Shown here: one piece after another, positions 13,790-21,171 of the stretch
How the letters are laid out: each line of letters begins with the position of its first letter
How positions within the stretch are numbered: the stretch's first letter is position 1
IMG/VR virus record: IMGVR_UViG_3300046005_001932
Span: 1-42,696 of that record
DNA from: a virus
Strand: one strand, 5' to 3'
Length of the DNA: 42,696 bases
Position numbers and translations under genes: made by a program
Notes under the pieces: generated by a model
Database searches by the model: none
The model's input: only the letters and a program-made list of their open reading frames with translations
What the model was told of the DNA's origin: nothing

Positions 13790-14203
13790 ATGAACAGCCG
13801 CCGACACGCCCGTCTCGCCCACGACCTGATCGCCGCTTGCGGAGGGCTTGAGGAAGCTGCCCACGCCTGCCGGGTCGGGAAGTCCGCCCTGTCCGACTAT
13901 CAGAACGCCTGTCTGACCAGCTTTATGCCGGCCGACGTGATCTGCGATCTGGAGGCCTATTGCGGGGACGCACTTTACAGCCGCGCGATGACCGAGGCCC
14001 GGCCGTCTGAGCCGACCCGCGGCGATGTGATGGTCGAGACCCACGAAGCGGTGCAAGCCGCCGCTGCCCTTTTGCCCCTGGCTCTGGCCATGCAGCAGGG
14101 AAAGCCCGGCGCCCGCAAGGCGTTCGAGCAAGCTGTCGCCAACCTGCAGTCTGAGGTGGCCGACGTGGAGGCTCTGACCGCTCCCGTGCTGAGGGCTGTC
14201 TGA
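13790..14203 (+). CDS. CII-like phage regulatory protein (CP76 type)
   Basis: This 137-residue protein contains AACGGLEEAAHACRVGKSALSDYQN and FMPADVICDLEAYCGD in series, the pattern of the phage CII/CP76 family, where an HTH is followed by a segment on handling of target sites. It lies downstream of the cro-like gene, where a CII-type regulator belongs. The Ala-rich C-terminal half may form a helical oligomerisation region. It may drive the repressor or integrase gene when lysogeny is established. Confidence 0.65.
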   Translation: MNSRRHARLAHDLIAACGGLEEAAHACRVGKSALSDYQNACLTSFMPADVICDLEAYCGDALYSRAMTEARPSEPTRGDVMVETHEAVQAAAALLPLALAMQQGKPGARKAFEQAVANLQSEVADVEALTAPVLRAV

Positions 14204-14358
14204 TGGCCCTGTTTGCCCTTGCCTATCTGATCACGGGCGGCGCCATGGCCTATTTCTGCGGTGTCCGGTCGCCCCTCGCGGTCTTCATCACGGTGGTGGC
14301 CTGGCCGGTTGTTGCGGCCATCGTCCTTATCGACATCGCCACGGATCGGAACGCCTGA
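14203..14358 (+). CDS. 51-residue two-segment membrane protein
   Basis: The ATG at 14203 overlaps the regulator stop. The product has two hydrophobic segments (about residues 2-19 and 24-45) with almost no loop. Both ends overlap neighbours by TGATG/ATGA signals, so translation is likely. Function unknown. Confidence 0.6.
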   Translation: MALFALAYLITGGAMAYFCGVRSPLAVFITVVAWPVVAAIVLIDIATDRNA

Positions 14359-14549
14359 TGCTGGCCCTGATCCTTCGCCCCATTCGTCGGCGTCAAGCCA
14401 TCAAGGCGCTGTCCGCCCGCTCTGCTGCCGCCGACGAACTCCGCCGCGCCAAGGTGCGGGGCGACACCCGCCGCGCCCATGCCGCCCAGGTCCGTCTGAC
14501 GGCGGCCACGACGGAACTGCTGCGGGCTGAACTGGCGCTGAGCCGATGA
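14358..14549 (+). CDS. Basic helical hypothetical protein
   Basis: This 63-residue protein has a short hydrophobic start and then Arg/Ala-rich helix (AIKALSARSAAADELRRAK). It is coupled to both neighbours through ATGA overlaps. No family recognised; nucleic-acid or membrane association is possible from its charge. Confidence 0.55.
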   Translation: MLALILRPIRRRQAIKALSARSAAADELRRAKVRGDTRRAHAAQVRLTAATTELLRAELALSR

Positions 14550-14707
14550 AGGTCCGCGTCGACACCTGCACCCTTCGCCGGGACGGGCAGTGGCTTGTCA
14601 CCTATCGCGCCACGCCTGGCGCTGCGAGCGCGTCCGCCCTGTCGAGGGTCGAGGTTCCGGTTGGAAAAGACTGCGTCATCAAAGATGGAAAGGTCGTGAA
14701 GTCATGA
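14546..14707 (+). CDS. 53-residue hypothetical protein
   Basis: The ATG at 14546 overlaps the previous stop (ATGA) and the stop overlaps the next ATG. The product looks like a small beta-rich domain: VRVDTCTLRRDGQWLVTYRA and VEVPVGKDCVIKDGKVV. No family recognised. Confidence 0.55.
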   Translation: MKVRVDTCTLRRDGQWLVTYRATPGAASASALSRVEVPVGKDCVIKDGKVVKS

Positions 14708-15270
14708 GCCGCACCTGTCGCTCCGCCTCAGCCGAGGCCAACTTTTGCGGCCGGGCCGTGCATGGCGTGTCCAGTCTGTCGAGCGAGGATCGGCAACAAA
14801 TACTGGCGCACCGGGCACGGGACCGCCCGACGCCGTGGGCCCACCTTTCCGTTCGGTTCAATGTGAACGAGTTGGACTTGCGGGCCATGTTTGAACCCAA
14901 GAACGACAACGCACAGCCGACATCACTCCCGATTGCTGTCTCACGCGATGAAGCAGCCGCCATTAGAGAGGCCCGGTTCCGGGATATGTGGGAGACAGGC
15001 ATCTCGCGGGTAATCATCGCCACACGCCTCGGGCTCGACGTGCCGAGTGTCGACCGGATGCGCCAGCGGCTTGGGCTGACCAAGCGAGGGAGGTCGGCAA
15101 GTCGGTGGGATAGCTGGTCTCAAGCCGAGGACCAATACATCCGGCAGACCTACGGCGCCCGCAAGCAGACTGCCGCACAAGTCGGGGCCTATCTCGGCAG
15201 GACTGCTGCCGCGGTTATCGGACGTGCCCAGCGGGCCGGTCTGAACAGCGCGCAGCAGAGCCGCAAATGA
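14704..15270 (+). CDS. GcrA/SANT-like DNA-binding protein
   Basis: The chosen ATG at 14704 gives 188 residues. Two HTH units can be seen: residues 85-125 (FRDMWETGISRVIIATRLGL) and 137-185, where WSQAEDQYIRQTYG leads to TAAAVIGRAQRAGL. The last block strongly resembles the AVIGKVHRLGL end of the GcrA cell-cycle regulator DNA-binding domain. The C-terminal RNA-polymerase-binding part of GcrA is missing. The protein could steer host CcrM-linked promoters or act as a phage activator. An N-terminal region (residues 1-70) is another possible HTH. Confidence 0.6.
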   Translation: MSRTCRSASAEANFCGRAVHGVSSLSSEDRQQILAHRARDRPTPWAHLSVRFNVNELDLRAMFEPKNDNAQPTSLPIAVSRDEAAAIREARFRDMWETGISRVIIATRLGLDVPSVDRMRQRLGLTKRGRSASRWDSWSQAEDQYIRQTYGARKQTAAQVGAYLGRTAAAVIGRAQRAGLNSAQQSRK

Positions 15271-15620
15271 ACCGGCGCGAGGACTTTCTGGCCAGCAAGA
15301 TCGACCGGAGCCGCGAGGCGCCCAAGTCCAAGCTGGCCCGCGACGCCCGCCGGTCATTCCTGCGCGCCACGGCCCGCGAAAACATCGCCGCGATGATTGC
15401 CGACCTCGAGTCCCAGGATCGCGCCGCCATCCTTTGCGACACGCTGGACATGGTCGCGGAAAGCCTGCGCCTGTGTGTCTCCCCGTCTGACGCCATGACC
15501 GCCTTCTCAAGCCGGGCGGCTGACATCGGGGCCAGCCTGAAACTGCCGAGGGCCATCGCAAGCGCCCGGGCAGAGCAACTGTTTGCCCCAAAGGCTGCGA
15601 ATGATCGGGAGGACGCATAG
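15267..15620 (+). CDS. Hypothetical helical protein
   Basis: This 117-residue protein is Ala/Arg/Ser-rich and mostly helical: a basic N-terminus (RREDFLASKIDRSREAPK), a middle AAMIADLESQDRAAILCDTL helix and a C-terminal AIASARAEQLFAPK. It is coupled to the DnaA-like gene below. Position in the replication module suggests a replication or regulatory role, with no direct evidence. Confidence 0.55.
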   Translation: MNRREDFLASKIDRSREAPKSKLARDARRSFLRATARENIAAMIADLESQDRAAILCDTLDMVAESLRLCVSPSDAMTAFSSRAADIGASLKLPRAIASARAEQLFAPKAANDREDA

Positions 15621-15940
15621 TGTCCGACACCACTCCTACAGGTCAGACGCGGGAGATTATCCGCGAGGTTGCCGAGCGCCACGGCCTGACCGTTCGCTGC
15701 CTTGAGGGCCAGCGCAAGACCCACGCCTTCGCGGTGGTCCGACAGGCGGCATACGCCGAGGTTCGCGCCCGCCGGCCGCATCTTGCCCTCTGCGCCATTG
15801 GCAAGGCTTTCGGTGGCCGGGACCGCACCACGATCCTGCACGGCATTCGCACCCATGAAGCCCGCATGGCGTGGGCGGAGATCCTGATTGCTTTGGGGCA
15901 GGGCAGCTATCAGCCCGACCTCTTCGCGAGGGCCGCATGA
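15620..15940 (+). CDS. Stand-alone DnaA domain IV-like protein
   Basis: This 106-residue protein starts at a GTG overlapping the upstream TAG stop. It carries the DnaA C-terminal domain pattern: VAERHGLTVRCLEGQRKTH, VVRQAAYAEVRARRPHLAL, and IGKAFGGRDRTTILHGIR, the last being the DnaA-box recognition signature. The AAA+ part of DnaA is absent. It may bind DnaA boxes to help phage origin firing or to interfere with host initiation. It precedes the O-like replication gene by overlap. Confidence 0.8.
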   Translation: MSDTTPTGQTREIIREVAERHGLTVRCLEGQRKTHAFAVVRQAAYAEVRARRPHLALCAIGKAFGGRDRTTILHGIRTHEARMAWAEILIALGQGSYQPDLFARAA

Positions 15941-16620
15941 GCGCCGTCGCATTCATCCGGGGAATGATGGACGCCGGGTTTTCGGCCGACGAAGCCCTGC
16001 GCGCTGCCGAGGTCTTTGAGGCCACGGTTTCCGGCATGGCGCCGGTTGAGCCCGCTGCGTCAAAGGCGGCGCTTCGCACCCGGCGCTGGCGTGAGCGTCA
16101 AGCGTCACCGACCGTCACAGAACGTCACGAAACGTCACAGAACGTCACGGCGTCACAAAACCCGTCCCCCTCCCCGTCCCCCCCAGACCCCCCCTACCCC
16201 GCCCCCATCCGCGAAGAGATATATCCCACGCGCGAGGCGAAGCCGACGAACACCGAGATTGCCAGAGGTTTTCTGGCGTTCTGGTCGGCCTATCCCCGAA
16301 AGAAATCCAAGGATGCGGCGGCCAAGGCGTTTGCCTCGGCGATGAAGCGCATCCCCGACCCCGACCCGCTGGCGGTGATCCTGGCCGGACTGGAGCGGGC
16401 CATGCCCGGCTGGGACGAGCCAACCTTCATCCCCTACCCCGCCTCCTGGCTGAACGCCGGGGGCTGGGACGACGAGGCCCCATCACCCCGAACCGGAACC
16501 CGCCATGACCGCCCTGCAAACGACGCCCGAGCCGAAGCCCGATCCGTCTGGTCTGACATCATTGCCGACAGCGACGGCCCGCGAACTGGTCCGCCAGAAC
16601 CCCTCCGGCTTGCGGGCTGA
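15937..16620 (+). CDS. Phage replication initiator (O-like)
   Basis: The start at 15937 overlaps the previous stop and yields 227 residues. The N-terminal third is helical and ends in a basic RTRRWRERQ. A Pro-rich linker (about residues 70-95) is encoded by the iteron and C-rich tract. The C-terminal FWSAYPRKKSKDAAAKAFASA and FIPYPASWLNAGGWDDE are hallmarks of phage replication proteins that load the host helicase. The layout with iterons inside the gene copies lambda O and its origin. Confidence 0.75.
   Translation: MSAVAFIRGMMDAGFSADEALRAAEVFEATVSGMAPVEPAASKAALRTRRWRERQASPTVTERHETSQNVTASQNPSPSPSPPDPPYPAPIREEIYPTREAKPTNTEIARGFLAFWSAYPRKKSKDAAAKAFASAMKRIPDPDPLAVILAGLERAMPGWDEPTFIPYPASWLNAGGWDDEAPSPRTGTRHDRPANDARAEARSVWSDIIADSDGPRTGPPEPLRLAG
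16103..16156 (+). repeat. 10-bp CGTCAC iterons, candidate replication origin
   Basis: CGTCAC occurs at 16103, 16113, 16123, 16133 and 16143, exactly ten bases apart, and again at 16151. Several copies extend to RAACGTCAC. Ten is not a multiple of three, so the repeats pass through all three reading frames and the protein does not repeat. A pyrimidine-rich tract almost free of G follows to about 16206. Confidence 0.65.
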
Positions 16621-16978
16621 GTGCGCGGCGGCCCTGCGGATGGTCGAGCCGATCCGGCCCGAGGTGTTCGCGGTCGAGTTCGAGCGAATGTTGGTCCACT
16701 ACTGGCACGGGGCCCTGTCCGTGGCCGAGGGCCGGGTGCTGCGGGCCGATTGGCTGCGCCTGCTGGGCCACCTGCCGGCGGACCTGATGCGGGAGGGCGT
16801 GGACCGCTACCTGCTGTCCACCAACCGCCACAAGCCGACGCCGGGCGTGTTCCTCGAGTTGGTCGCGGCCGACTTGCGCTATCGGCAGGCCTTGGCCAAG
16901 CGGGCGAACGAAACGCTGGCCCTGCTGACCGCTGCCAACGACTCCCCTGCTCCTGCTCAGAGGGGAGCGGCAGCATGA
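16505..16978 (+). CDS. Hypothetical replication-module protein
   Basis: This 157-residue protein starts 116 bases before the end of the replication initiator gene, in another frame. The N-terminal 30 residues are Pro/Thr-rich; the remainder is helical and includes LRADWLRLLGHLPADLMREG and RYLLSTNRHKPTPGVFLELV. Position after an O-like gene matches helicase-loader genes such as lambda P, but I see no ATPase motif. A later internal Met (16640) would avoid most of the overlap and remains possible. Confidence 0.6.
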   Translation: MTALQTTPEPKPDPSGLTSLPTATARELVRQNPSGLRAECAAALRMVEPIRPEVFAVEFERMLVHYWHGALSVAEGRVLRADWLRLLGHLPADLMREGVDRYLLSTNRHKPTPGVFLELVAADLRYRQALAKRANETLALLTAANDSPAPAQRGAAA

Positions 16979-17652
16979 AGGTTCTCATCGGTTGTGAGTC
17001 TTCTGGCGTCGTGCGTCGCGCCTTCGCGGCCCGGGGGCACGATGCTTGGTCCTGCGACCTCCTGCCGTCCGAGGATGGTTCAAACCACCACATTCGCGGC
17101 GACATCCGCGACCACCTGAACGACGGATGGGACTTGCTCGCAGTGATGCACCCGCCCTGCACCCGGCTTTGCAATTCCGGAGTTCGGTGGCTTGCGGTTC
17201 CGCCTCCGGGGAAGACTGTCGAGCAGATGCAGGCCGACCTTGAGGCCGGAGCCGCTCTTTTCTCGGCCTGCTGGAACGCTCCGATTGACCGGATCGCCGT
17301 CGAAAACCCGGTAATGCACAAACACGCCAAGGCGCTGATCGAAAACTATCAGCCGGCGGTCCAGACCGTGCAGCCGTGGTGGTTCGGCGAGCCTGCGTTC
17401 AAGGGAACAGGGCTGTATCTCCGCGGGCTTCCTTCGCTGGTTCCCACAAACCGCCTGACGCCGCCGCGGCCGGGTACGCCAGAACACAAGTCGTGGTCGG
17501 CGATTCACCGCGCCCCGCCAGGCCCTAACCGGTGGTCAATCAGGTCCCGGACATTTCAGGGGATCGCTGACGCCATGGCAGATCAGTGGGGGCGCCCGCT
17601 CAGCCAAGCCGAAAGTGAAGAACAGCAAGACCTTTTTGGAGCCGCCGCATGA
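16975..17652 (+). CDS. Cytosine-C5 methyltransferase-like protein
   Basis: The start at 16975 gives 225 residues. A motif I-like segment (VLIGCESSGVVRRAF), an AWSCDLLPSE follow-up, a VMHPPCTRLCNSG loop with the catalytic Pro-Cys, and IAVENP resembling the ENV motif are seen in order. The protein is short and lacks the usual target-recognition domain and C-terminal motifs, so whether it methylates DNA alone is uncertain. It may guard phage DNA against host restriction. The gene overlaps both neighbours by four bases. Confidence 0.75.
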   Translation: MKVLIGCESSGVVRRAFAARGHDAWSCDLLPSEDGSNHHIRGDIRDHLNDGWDLLAVMHPPCTRLCNSGVRWLAVPPPGKTVEQMQADLEAGAALFSACWNAPIDRIAVENPVMHKHAKALIENYQPAVQTVQPWWFGEPAFKGTGLYLRGLPSLVPTNRLTPPRPGTPEHKSWSAIHRAPPGPNRWSIRSRTFQGIADAMADQWGRPLSQAESEEQQDLFGAAA

Positions 17653-18527
17653 CCAGCAAATCCGCCCGCCGCCGGAAACACGCCCGGCCCTCAATGCCGC
17701 GGATGATAGGGGCGAACGACAACGTCCCCGGTGCGAATGACAACGAGCTGGTGGTGGTTGGGGGCGTGACCCTGACTGCCCGCCTGAGCGCGGTGTTCCG
17801 CCGGGCGGAGAAGGACATCGCGGCTGTTTTGGTCGACAAGGCCGGCGAGCCGGTCAGGTTGGCGAACGGCGACCCGGCACCCAACACCGTCCGGCGTCGC
17901 GAGGGGCAACAGGCCCTCATGGAGATCGAGCTCGCAATCACTGAGGATCTGGACGCGAAGCGAATGCAGGCCGTCCGTACTGAGATCGCCCAGCTTGAGA
18001 AGCGTCGCGGCTACGAGATCACCGAGACCAGGCTCCGCGATCGGCCGGGACAGGAGGGAATCGAATACCGGATCAGGCGTGACGGCCTGTCGACGCTGGC
18101 CTCTGCCGGTGGTCTGGGCGATCCCGTCGAGACGAAGCGCCTGATGGCCGCGGCCCTCCGCTACCGTGCAGACCATGAGCGGATAGACCCGGAGAGCCGC
18201 CTGACCCCGCCTACCCTCATGCGTGAAGGCCGAGGCGGTGGTGGGGACGGATACGCCGACAAGGTCGCCCAAAGCTGGGACCGGGTTCGGGCCATCCACC
18301 TGATGATCGCTGGCGTGGAGCCGTCCCTGGACCCCACGCGTCGCCCGAATATGCCGAACCTGCCCGCCCGGCACCCCGCCATGCAGGCGATCTGGGTTCT
18401 GCAGGAGGTGGCTGGCAAGGGGGCGAACCTGCGGGAACTGTCGAACAGCGGTTCGGTGATTGACCGGATGTCGAAGCAGTTGGTTCAGGCGCTGGGTGTG
18501 GCCGCTGTCGTCTATGGACTCGACTGA
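17649..18527 (+). CDS. Late-position hypothetical protein (possible regulator)
   Basis: This 292-residue protein is basic and Pro-rich at the N-terminus (MTSKSARRRKHARPS), has a GANDN repeat, a helical coiled region (AVRTEIAQLEKRRGYEIT) and a C-terminal helical region containing AIHLMIAGVEPS. It is the last gene before the packaging module, where lambdoid phages encode late antiterminators. I do not recognise the family and see no RNA-polymerase or zinc motif. Confidence 0.55.
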   Translation: MTSKSARRRKHARPSMPRMIGANDNVPGANDNELVVVGGVTLTARLSAVFRRAEKDIAAVLVDKAGEPVRLANGDPAPNTVRRREGQQALMEIELAITEDLDAKRMQAVRTEIAQLEKRRGYEITETRLRDRPGQEGIEYRIRRDGLSTLASAGGLGDPVETKRLMAAALRYRADHERIDPESRLTPPTLMREGRGGGGDGYADKVAQSWDRVRAIHLMIAGVEPSLDPTRRPNMPNLPARHPAMQAIWVLQEVAGKGANLRELSNSGSVIDRMSKQLVQALGVAAVVYGLD

Positions 18528-18600
18528 ACAAAAGCCCCCTTGCGAAACGGAACGAACAAGGCGACACATCACTAACAGGGCGCTTCGCGTCCAAACCGGC

Positions 18601-18625
18601 CCGGCCCTCACACGGCGCGGGCCGG
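18601..18625 (+). other. GC-rich hairpin before the packaging genes
   Basis: CCGGCCC (18601-18607) pairs with GGGCCGG (18619-18625) with an 11-base loop. The T run after it is broken (TGTCGTTTC), so it is a weak terminator or a processing or packaging element. It is in the 136-base gap (18528-18663) before the HNH gene. Confidence 0.45.
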
Positions 18626-18663
18626 TGTCGTTTCTGCCCCGGACTGTGTCGGAGCCTACGGGT

Positions 18664-19050
18664 ATGGCCAGCACGGGGCGGCGAGACGATAGGAGCGCAG
18701 AGGCTGAAGCCTACCGCGCACTCTACCGAGACAGGCGCTGGCGCGGACCTCAAGGGGTCAGGACCAGACAGCTAGCCGAACACCCACTCTGCGCTATGTG
18801 CGCGGCAGCGGGCCGGACGACAGCGGCCACGGTCTGCGACCACATCGACCCGAAGAGCAAGGCGACCGAGGAAGGCTTCTTTGCCGGTCCCTTCCAGTCC
18901 CTGTGTGATGCCGCCCCATGGCGCTGTCACTCTAGGGTGAAGCAGAGCGAAGAGCGAAGAGCCGCGAAGGGCGTGTTGCCCCTGTCCCCATGTCGTGAGG
19001 ACGGGTGGCCGACCGACCCTCGCCACCCATGGAACGCCGCCTCTGTATAG
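18664..19050 (+). CDS. Terminase-linked HNH endonuclease
   Basis: The start at 18664 gives 128 residues. The pattern ALYRDRRWRG, HPLCAMCAAAGRTTAATVCDHIDP, FQSLCDAAPWRCHSRVKQ matches HNH nucleases encoded just before TerS in HK97-type phages. The two CxxC-like Cys groups bind a structural zinc and CDHIDP holds the catalytic His. In such phages it helps TerL cut cos DNA. An earlier Met at 18514 would extend through the hairpin region and is less likely. Confidence 0.85.
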   Translation: MASTGRRDDRSAEAEAYRALYRDRRWRGPQGVRTRQLAEHPLCAMCAAAGRTTAATVCDHIDPKSKATEEGFFAGPFQSLCDAAPWRCHSRVKQSEERRAAKGVLPLSPCREDGWPTDPRHPWNAASV

Positions 19051-19159
19051 GCGGGGGGTGGTCAAGTCGCTGGAGTCCGCAGCCAGTGGACCGGCGGGGG
19101 CCAACAAACTTATCGCTAATCCAGTTTTCTCGCGCAGGCGCGCGTGAGGCGGAGGTCAG
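19051..19159. other. Non-coding spacer before terS, candidate cos region
   Basis: This 109-base spacer between HNH and terS begins with a G run GGGGGGTGGTCAAG and holds an imperfect dyad (GTCC/GGAC around 19078-19095). Cos-type HK97 relatives place their packaging site here. No cut site can be proved from sequence. The final bases hold the GGAGG ribosome site of terS. Confidence 0.35.
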
Positions 19160-19633
19160 ATGGCCGGACGCAAGCAGCGCATCGACAGCACTACGGCGGC
19201 GGTCGAGGTTATGGTGAAGGCGGCGCGGGACATCCAGCCGCCGGCACACGCGCCGCTTGATGATGACGCCCTGCCCTTCTGGGATGACATCATTTCAGCC
19301 CGCGCGAAGTCGGAATGGTCGGGTCATGACCTGGCCTGCGCCTCGGATCTTGCGAACGCGATGGCGATGCTGGTCGAGCAGCGACGGATTCTCCGGAAAG
19401 ACGGGGTGACGACTGTCGGCCCGAAGGGCGCCTTGATGGCGCACCCGCGGGTCTCTGTCGTTCACGGCCTCCACGCCCAGATCAAGGCGGCGCGGCAGTC
19501 GCTGAACATCCACGGCCGGGCGGCTGGCGAGGCCCGCGATGTCGGAGCGCGTCGGGTTCAGGCCAAAGAGATCGAGGCGGGCTCTCCGCTGGCGGGTGAT
19601 GATCTGCTGGCGAGGCCCGAAGTTTACCAGTGA
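19160..19633 (+). CDS. terS: Terminase small subunit (P27-like)
   Basis: This 157-residue protein has ALPFWDDIISARAKSEWSGHD and LANAMAMLVEQRRIL, then DGVTTVGPKGALMAHPRVSV, features seen in P27-type small terminases. A GGAGG site precedes the ATG. It should bind the packaging site and recruit TerL, whose gene begins with an overlapping GTG. Confidence 0.8.
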   Translation: MAGRKQRIDSTTAAVEVMVKAARDIQPPAHAPLDDDALPFWDDIISARAKSEWSGHDLACASDLANAMAMLVEQRRILRKDGVTTVGPKGALMAHPRVSVVHGLHAQIKAARQSLNIHGRAAGEARDVGARRVQAKEIEAGSPLAGDDLLARPEVYQ

Positions 19634-21171
19634 GGGCGGCGACACGCGGCGAGCGGGTCATCGCGTTTATCGAGACCTACATCCGGGTGCCCGAGGGCAA
19701 GCACGTCGGCCAGCCGCTGAAGCTGGCGGAGTTCCAGCGCCGGTTCATCCTTGAGGTGTTCGACAATCCGAAGGCAGTCACCCGCCGGGCCTACCTGTCG
19801 ATGGCCAGGAAGAACGCCAAGACGGCGACCATCGCGGCGATTCTGCTGGCGTTTCTGGTCGGGCCGGAAGCGAAGCTGAACAGCCAGATCATCTCCGGCG
19901 CCAACGCGCGGGAACAAGCGGCTCTGGTATTCAAGCTGGCCTGCAAGATGATCGCGCTGAACCCGGCGCTGCGTCAGCTCACGCGGATCATCCCGTCGTC
20001 AAAGACGATCATTGGGCTGACCATGAACGTGGAATACCGGGCCATCGCGGCCGAGGGTTCCACAGCCCACGGACTATCACCACTGCTGGCAATCCTCGAT
20101 GAGGTCGGCCAGATCAGGGGAGACCACAGCGACTTTGTCGAGGCTATCGAGACCGGCCAGGGCGCGCACGAAGCGCCTCTGCTGATCGCGATCTCGACGC
20201 AGGCCCCCAGCGACGCGGACCTGTTTTCAATCTGGCTGGACGACGCTGAGCGCGGGAGGGAGCCCTCCATTGTCAGCCACGTCTATGCCGCGCCGGCCGA
20301 TGCCGACCTCGAGGACCCGAAGGCTTGGGAGGCAGCGAACCCGGCCTTGGGCTTGTTTCGCGATCTCGACGACGTTCGCCAACAGGCCGCCGCCGCCGCC
20401 GCCATGCCGTCCAAGGAAAACGGCTTCCGCAACCTGACACTCAATCAGAGAGTGACCCGGTTTACCCCGTTCGTCAGCCCCTCAGTCTGGAACGCCTGCG
20501 CCAGCCCTGTCGACGAGGCGGCTTTCTTCGAGGGCCCCGTCTATGGCGGGCTTGACCTGTCACGCACGACCGACCTGACCGCCCTGGTCCTTATTACGGA
20601 AAAGGACGGAATCTGGCACGTCAAGCCGGTGTTCTGGACCCCGGAGGCCACGCTGGCTGACCGGGCGAAGCGGGACCGGACGCCCTATGAGGCATGGGTT
20701 CGCGACGGCTTCATGAACGCCACGCCGGGCCCCGCGGTGGAATACGGATTTGTCGCGCGAGACATCGCGAAGATCACCGAGGGCATGGACGTTCGCAAGA
20801 TCGGCTTTGACCGGCACCGGATGGACATCCTGAAGGGCGAGCTCGACCGGATCGACGTGGTCCTTCCGTTTGAGCCGTTCGGCCAAGGCTTCGTCAGCAT
20901 GGCGCCGGCCATCGACACGGCCGAGATCCATTTCCTGCGCGGGCAGGTCCGCCACGGCGGCCACCCCGTGCTTCTGAACAATGCGGCCAACGCGGTCGTG
21001 ACATTCGACCCAGCAGGCAATCGCAAGCTGGACAAGGCTCGCTCGACCGGCCGCATCGACGGCATGGTCTCGCTGGTCATGGCCATGGGTGTCGCGGCGC
21101 AAGACGTGGCCACGCCTGAGGCTGCCTCGCCCTGGGACGACCCGACCTATAGCCTGATGGGGGCCGCATGA
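19630..21171 (+). CDS. terL: Terminase large subunit
   Basis: This 513-residue protein starts at GTG. The ATPase domain shows a Walker A-type LSMARKNAKTA at about residues 56-66 and a Walker B LLAILDEVGQ at about 150-160. The nuclease domain shows GGLDLSRTTDLTALV at about 305 and a late DGMVSLVMAMG Asp. It pumps DNA into the prohead and cuts it. Length is normal for the HK97/phiE125 type. Confidence 0.95.
   Translation: MRAATRGERVIAFIETYIRVPEGKHVGQPLKLAEFQRRFILEVFDNPKAVTRRAYLSMARKNAKTATIAAILLAFLVGPEAKLNSQIISGANAREQAALVFKLACKMIALNPALRQLTRIIPSSKTIIGLTMNVEYRAIAAEGSTAHGLSPLLAILDEVGQIRGDHSDFVEAIETGQGAHEAPLLIAISTQAPSDADLFSIWLDDAERGREPSIVSHVYAAPADADLEDPKAWEAANPALGLFRDLDDVRQQAAAAAAMPSKENGFRNLTLNQRVTRFTPFVSPSVWNACASPVDEAAFFEGPVYGGLDLSRTTDLTALVLITEKDGIWHVKPVFWTPEATLADRAKRDRTPYEAWVRDGFMNATPGPAVEYGFVARDIAKITEGMDVRKIGFDRHRMDILKGELDRIDVVLPFEPFGQGFVSMAPAIDTAEIHFLRGQVRHGGHPVLLNNAANAVVTFDPAGNRKLDKARSTGRIDGMVSLVMAMGVAAQDVATPEAASPWDDPTYSLMGAA

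Noticed and set aside
16095-16160. CRISPR-like repeat array
   Set aside because: The units are ten bases apart with no spacers and sit within a coding gene; they fit iterons instead.
17691-18674. 327-residue minus-strand frame
   Set aside because: It is a shadow of the late-position gene and the hairpin spacer; no motif or ribosome site.
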